In this document: piece after piece, positions 60,932-64,000 of the stretch | How the letters are laid out: every line of letters begins with the position of its first letter | Numbering within the stretch: position 1 is the first letter of the stretch | Assembly (NCBI RefSeq): GCF_000821085.1 | Contig: NZ_CCXR01000002.1 | Coordinates: 62,001 to 126,000 of the forward strand | Length of the DNA: 64,000 bases | From: Bacillus sp. B-jedd | GTDB lineage: Bacteria; Bacillota; Bacilli; Bacillales; Cytobacillaceae | Direction of reading: 5' to 3' | Program-made: the position numbers and the translations under genes | The notes under the pieces: generated by a model | What the model was told of the DNA's origin: nothing | Database searches by the model: none | The model's input: only the letters and a program-made list of their open reading frames with translations

Positions 60932-61609
60932 TTATTTCACTAACCTGACCAATTCTTTTGCCGCCTCGAGATCAATTCCGTCAATCGGACTGTTGTTTTT
61001 CCTCACGGCGGTTCCAAAATGATAGTGGCCCGTATTTACTTTTGAATGAATTGAAAGGATATTTTCTTTGTTCAGGCCGCTTCCCATCAAAATGTTAATA
61101 TGGCCGGAGATATTTTTCATTTGGCTGATTACCTCAAGCCTTGCGGATAATTCCCCTTTTCCGCCTGATGTCAGGATGCTGTTTATTTGCTTGTACTCAG
61201 CTAGTATTTGGGCAGAGTTGATAGGGCTGGAAGTATCATCGATGGCCCTGTGGAAGGTTACCTCAAGTCCTTGGCAATCCGCCAGTAATTCCTCCAAAAC
61301 ATGCCGGTCAATTTCGTTTTGCTTATTCAACATCCCCAGGACCACACCGTTTGCCCCAATTGAACCGATCACTTTAATATCCCTTCTCATTACCTTCAAG
61401 TCTTCGGTTGAATAAATAAATGACTGGCTGTGCGGCCTGACCATAACATTCACGGGAATTTTCACGCTGTTAACCACTTCTTCGATGAGCGCATAGCTGG
61501 GCGTGAGCCCACCTTCTGTGAGGGCGGAAACAAGTTCAATCCTGTCCGCTCCCGATTCTTCTATCAGTTTTGCATCCTCAACAGTTGTCGCAATATATTC
61601 TATAAGCAT
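60932..61609 (-). CDS. cutC: CutC family protein
   Basis: 225 residues; GGGAGG upstream of ATG 61609. TIM-barrel CutC features: EESGADRIELVSALTEGGLT, VNVMVRPHSQSFIYS, VTFHRAIDDTSSP, ILTSGGKGELS, MGSGLNKENI and YHFGTAVR. The family was linked to copper homeostasis, though that role is disputed and the enzyme activity unclear. Lies near other metal genes but with its own signals. Confidence 0.93.
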   Translation of the reverse strand: MLIEYIATTVEDAKLIEESGADRIELVSALTEGGLTPSYALIEEVVNSVKIPVNVMVRPHSQSFIYSTEDLKVMRRDIKVIGSIGANGVVLGMLNKQNEIDRHVLEELLADCQGLEVTFHRAIDDTSSPINSAQILAEYKQINSILTSGGKGELSARLEVISQMKNISGHINILMGSGLNKENILSIHSKVNTGHYHFGTAVRKNNSPIDGIDLEAAKELVRLVK

Positions 61610-61692
61610 GAAATGCCCTCCCTTTCATTAACCCACTATTCTTTAAGAATACCATCCCTTTAAAAAAATGTATAAAAGTCGAAACAAAAATG

Positions 61693-61720
61693 TTGACTTG
61701 CCTCCTAATTCGAGTAAAAT
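61693..61720 (+). promoter_or_regulatory. Sigma-A promoter of the SulP-ArsR operon
   Basis: TTGACT, 16-nt spacer, TAAAAT, about 70 bp upstream of the SulP start. Confidence 0.5.
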
Positions 61721-61735
61721 TGTATATTGTAGCTA

Positions 61736-61761
61736 TTATATTCAAATAATCAAATATATAA
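61736..61761. promoter_or_regulatory. AT-rich dyad, candidate ArsR-type operator
   Basis: TTATATTCAAAT followed by a partly complementary half ending ATTTGATATAA-like (ATCAAATATATAA), just downstream of the -10. Position suits autorepression by the ArsR gene at the operon's end. Confidence 0.3.
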
Positions 61762-61788
61762 ATATTATAAATAAAGGAGAATAATAAC

Positions 61789-63546
61789 GTGCTGCGCAGA
61801 TTGGCTTTTGACGGAAGATTCAGGGGTTATTCTCTCGCCTCGCTGCAAAAAGACTTGATTTCAGGCATAGTAGTGGGCATTATCGCTATTCCTTTAGGGA
61901 TGGCATTTGCAATTGCTTCAGGAGTGAATCCTGAATATGGAATTTATACGACTATTATTGCCGGTATCCTCATTTCATTGCTCGGTGGTTCCAAGTATCA
62001 AATTGGAGGCCCTACAGGCGCATTTATTCCCATCCTATTTGGAATCGTGATGACTTATGGATTCGAAAACCTTTTAATAGCCGGCTTCTTGGCCGGAATC
62101 ATCCTATTTTTAATGGGAATTTTCAAACTTGGCTCACTGATTAAATTCATCCCCCGCCCTGTCACCATAGGCTTTACTGCCGGTATCGCAGTCATTATTT
62201 TTGTCGGACAGATCCCGAATTTTTTCGGTCTGACCGGAGTGGAGAGGCACGAATACTTTTTTGACAATATGCGTGAAATATGGGTGCATACTCAAAGCTT
62301 TAACTTATTTAGCATTGCGACCGCTGCAATTTGTTTGGTCACTGTACTGTTTACACCCAAATTGTTCCCGAAAGTGCCAGGTCCGCTCATTGGCCTGGTA
62401 ATTTCCACGCTCGCCGCCACGTATTTGTATCCCGGCGAGGTGGCGACAATCGGTTCGATGTATGGCGAAATTCCCAGCAAGCTGCCTGAATTCCGGCTGC
62501 CTGAAATCACTTTCAATAAAATCCAGCTGTTGATCAAGCCTGCATTTATTATTGCTATCCTTGGAGCGATTGAATCCCTGCTTTCAGCTGTCGTCGCCGA
62601 TGGCATGACCGACAGCAAACATAATAGCAATAAAGAATTAATGGGACAGGGAGCAGCCAATATGATCGCTCCCCTCTTTGGCGGGATTCCAGCTACCGGC
62701 GCCCTTGCGAGGACAGCTACGAATATCAAAAATGGAGCCGTATCGCCAATGTCTGGGGTCATTCATGGCTTTGTCGTCCTGGCTGTACTTCTGCTTTTCG
62801 CACCCTATGCTTCCAAAATTCCGTTGGCCAGCATGGCGCCGATCCTGATGATAGTTGCCTGGAATATGAGTGAGCGGACTGTGTTTTACAATGTCCTAAA
62901 AACAAAGACGCTGGATTCCTTTATTTTATTGGTCACCTTCCTGCTGACTGTATTCGTCAACCTGACCGTCGCGGTACAGGCCGGATTATTGATGGCTGTC
63001 ATTATCTTTACAAAACGGATGAGTGAAGCCCTGGTTACGGCAAAGGTTTTGCCAAATGAAAACAACAAGCTTGAAGCGATAAAATCCTCTGCCGCGGCCA
63101 ATTCCCATGATTGTCCGCAAATCAGTATGTACAGTATCGAAGGACCGCTTTTCTTCGGAGCGGCACAAACATTTGAACAAACGATACTAAATACAATAAA
63201 CTATAAACCAAAGGTGTTAATTTTAAGGCTTGGCAAAGTTCCGTTTATGGATACAACCGGTGAATCCCACTTATCAAGCATCGTCAAGGATTTTTCGGTT
63301 CATGGGCAAGTTTTAATTACAGGAATAAAGCCTGGACCTAAAGAGCTCTTAAAGAAAACCGGCTTGTATGATTATATTGGAGCGGAACATTTTTTTGGCC
63401 ATACAGGAGATGCCATTGATTTTGCATTAACGCTGGTGAATAAGCAGGAGTGTATCGGCTGCAGGCATTTCGCCTTCAGGGAATGCGAAATGTTATCGGC
63501 CATTAAACAAAAGGCAGGCGAAAAAAGGCAGGCCCTTACGAATTAG
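61789..63546 (+). CDS. SulP family anion transporter with STAS domain and Cys-rich tail
   Basis: 585 residues from GTG 61789 (AAAGGAG upstream). SulP membrane core (KDLISGIVVGIIAIPLGMAF, GLAFIxPxGA-type GGPTGAFIPILFG) and a C-terminal STAS domain (about 440-545; VLILRLGKVPFMDTTGESHL). Past the STAS domain comes a Cys motif CIGCRHFAFREC. Related carriers move sulfate, bicarbonate or other anions. Followed 22 bp later by an ArsR-type gene in the same operon. Substrate unknown. Confidence 0.92.
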   Translation: MLRRLAFDGRFRGYSLASLQKDLISGIVVGIIAIPLGMAFAIASGVNPEYGIYTTIIAGILISLLGGSKYQIGGPTGAFIPILFGIVMTYGFENLLIAGFLAGIILFLMGIFKLGSLIKFIPRPVTIGFTAGIAVIIFVGQIPNFFGLTGVERHEYFFDNMREIWVHTQSFNLFSIATAAICLVTVLFTPKLFPKVPGPLIGLVISTLAATYLYPGEVATIGSMYGEIPSKLPEFRLPEITFNKIQLLIKPAFIIAILGAIESLLSAVVADGMTDSKHNSNKELMGQGAANMIAPLFGGIPATGALARTATNIKNGAVSPMSGVIHGFVVLAVLLLFAPYASKIPLASMAPILMIVAWNMSERTVFYNVLKTKTLDSFILLVTFLLTVFVNLTVAVQAGLLMAVIIFTKRMSEALVTAKVLPNENNKLEAIKSSAAANSHDCPQISMYSIEGPLFFGAAQTFEQTILNTINYKPKVLILRLGKVPFMDTTGESHLSSIVKDFSVHGQVLITGIKPGPKELLKKTGLYDYIGAEHFFGHTGDAIDFALTLVNKQECIGCRHFAFRECEMLSAIKQKAGEKRQALTN

Positions 63547-63568
63547 CGAGGTATAGGGAGGAAACGAT

Positions 63569-63916
63569 TTGGATTTAGAAATGCAAAAATTTAAAGCAGA
63601 TTTTTTCAAAGCACTGGCACACCCATTGAGGATCAGGATTCTTGAACTGCTTGGAGAAGGCGAAAAAAGCGTCAATGAAATTCAAAGCCTAGTCGGAAGC
63701 GAAGGGTCCGCTGTATCCCAGCAGTTGATGATCTTAAGGTCAAAAAACATCGTAACCGGGACAAAAGATGGCAACCGTGTGATTTATTCACTGCGCGACC
63801 CTTTGATCATTGAGCTCCTCGCTGTCGCCAGGCAAATTTTCAACAACCACCTGGTAGATACGATCTCAATCCTAGATAAATTTAGCGAAGAAGCAGAAAA
63901 AGCGGAACAATCATAA
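63569..63916 (+). CDS. ArsR/SmtB family regulator
   Basis: 115 residues from TTG 63569 (GGGAGG 7 nt upstream). Winged HTH: KALAHPLRIRILELLGEGEK, SVNEIQSLVGSEGSAVSQQL, IVTGTKDGNRVIYSL. No Cys in the HTH, so it is not a typical metal-thiolate sensor; it could respond to another ligand or redox state through the SulP tail. Second gene of the SulP operon, closed by the terminator at 63934. Confidence 0.9.
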   Translation: MDLEMQKFKADFFKALAHPLRIRILELLGEGEKSVNEIQSLVGSEGSAVSQQLMILRSKNIVTGTKDGNRVIYSLRDPLIIELLAVARQIFNNHLVDTISILDKFSEEAEKAEQS

Positions 63917-63933
63917 TCCATGTCTAATTTTGT

Positions 63934-63964
63934 AAAGGAACGGCTTTGTCTGTTCCTTTTTTTT
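63934..63964 (+). terminator. Intrinsic terminator of the SulP-ArsR operon
   Basis: AAAGGAAC/GTTCCTTT followed by T7. Confidence 0.9.
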
Positions 63965-64000
63965 GCTTGCCAACAACCATCTAATGGGATAGTATAGAAA

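Overview
The window looks like chromosome from an endospore-forming Bacillaceae (Bacillus sensu lato, perhaps a Mesobacillus/Cytobacillus-type genus; the genus is inference). Evidence: strong GGAGG-type ribosome sites, many TTG/GTG starts, intrinsic terminators after most genes, and long conserved order with the B. subtilis yheA-yheJ region (yheA, yheB, a YheC/YheD ATP-grasp protein, yheE, yheG, bmrD/yheH, bmrC/yheI). No rRNA, tRNA, prophage, transposase or CRISPR array is visible. It is mostly core metabolism and transport with several accessory pieces.

Layout. 1-3.7 kb: CocE-type hydrolase (cut by the window edge), a CaiT-like BCCT transporter and a divergent TetR regulator. 3.7-28 kb: yhe-like backbone with an ABC exporter, recQ, a PucR-type regulator plus msmX, fumC, a sigma-factor/clpP2 operon, an M3 peptidase and the bmrCD multidrug exporter behind a leader peptide and attenuator. 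28-36 kb: iadA, a sigma-B-type operon of a divergent HPr and two membrane peptides, a class A PBP, uspA, and a Fur-box feoAB operon. 36-42 kb: alanine cluster (permease, adeR, ald, alr). 42-49 kb: TPP-riboswitch thiT, Mn-type CDF, gltT-type symporter, MerR regulator and CorC/MpfA transporter. 49.7-51.8 kb: an isolated mini-F0 operon (subunit a, short subunit b, AtpZ/AtpI-like protein fused to a second domain) without subunit c or F1. 52-59 kb: STAS protein, WrbA, MhqD-type esterase, czcD, methyltransferase and cadCA. 59-64 kb: three Asn/Asp-rich paralogues, cutC, and a SulP transporter with an ArsR regulator.

Most notable: (1) the mini-F0 operon; (2) an in-frame TGA exactly at the first Cys codon of the HMA CxxC motif in an otherwise full-length cadA; (3) a 51-bp tandem array next to an orphan cobalamin-riboswitch-like element; (4) two CTAG-rich intergenic islands sharing hairpins with a conserved loop and compensatory arms; (5) three copies of a long palindromic intergenic repeat, one split by a second repeat. 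Several small genes were found by reading the intergenic DNA directly (50-aa FeoB-associated protein, 55-aa protein at 32.2 kb, 22-aa bmr leader, membrane peptides of 21-49 aa).
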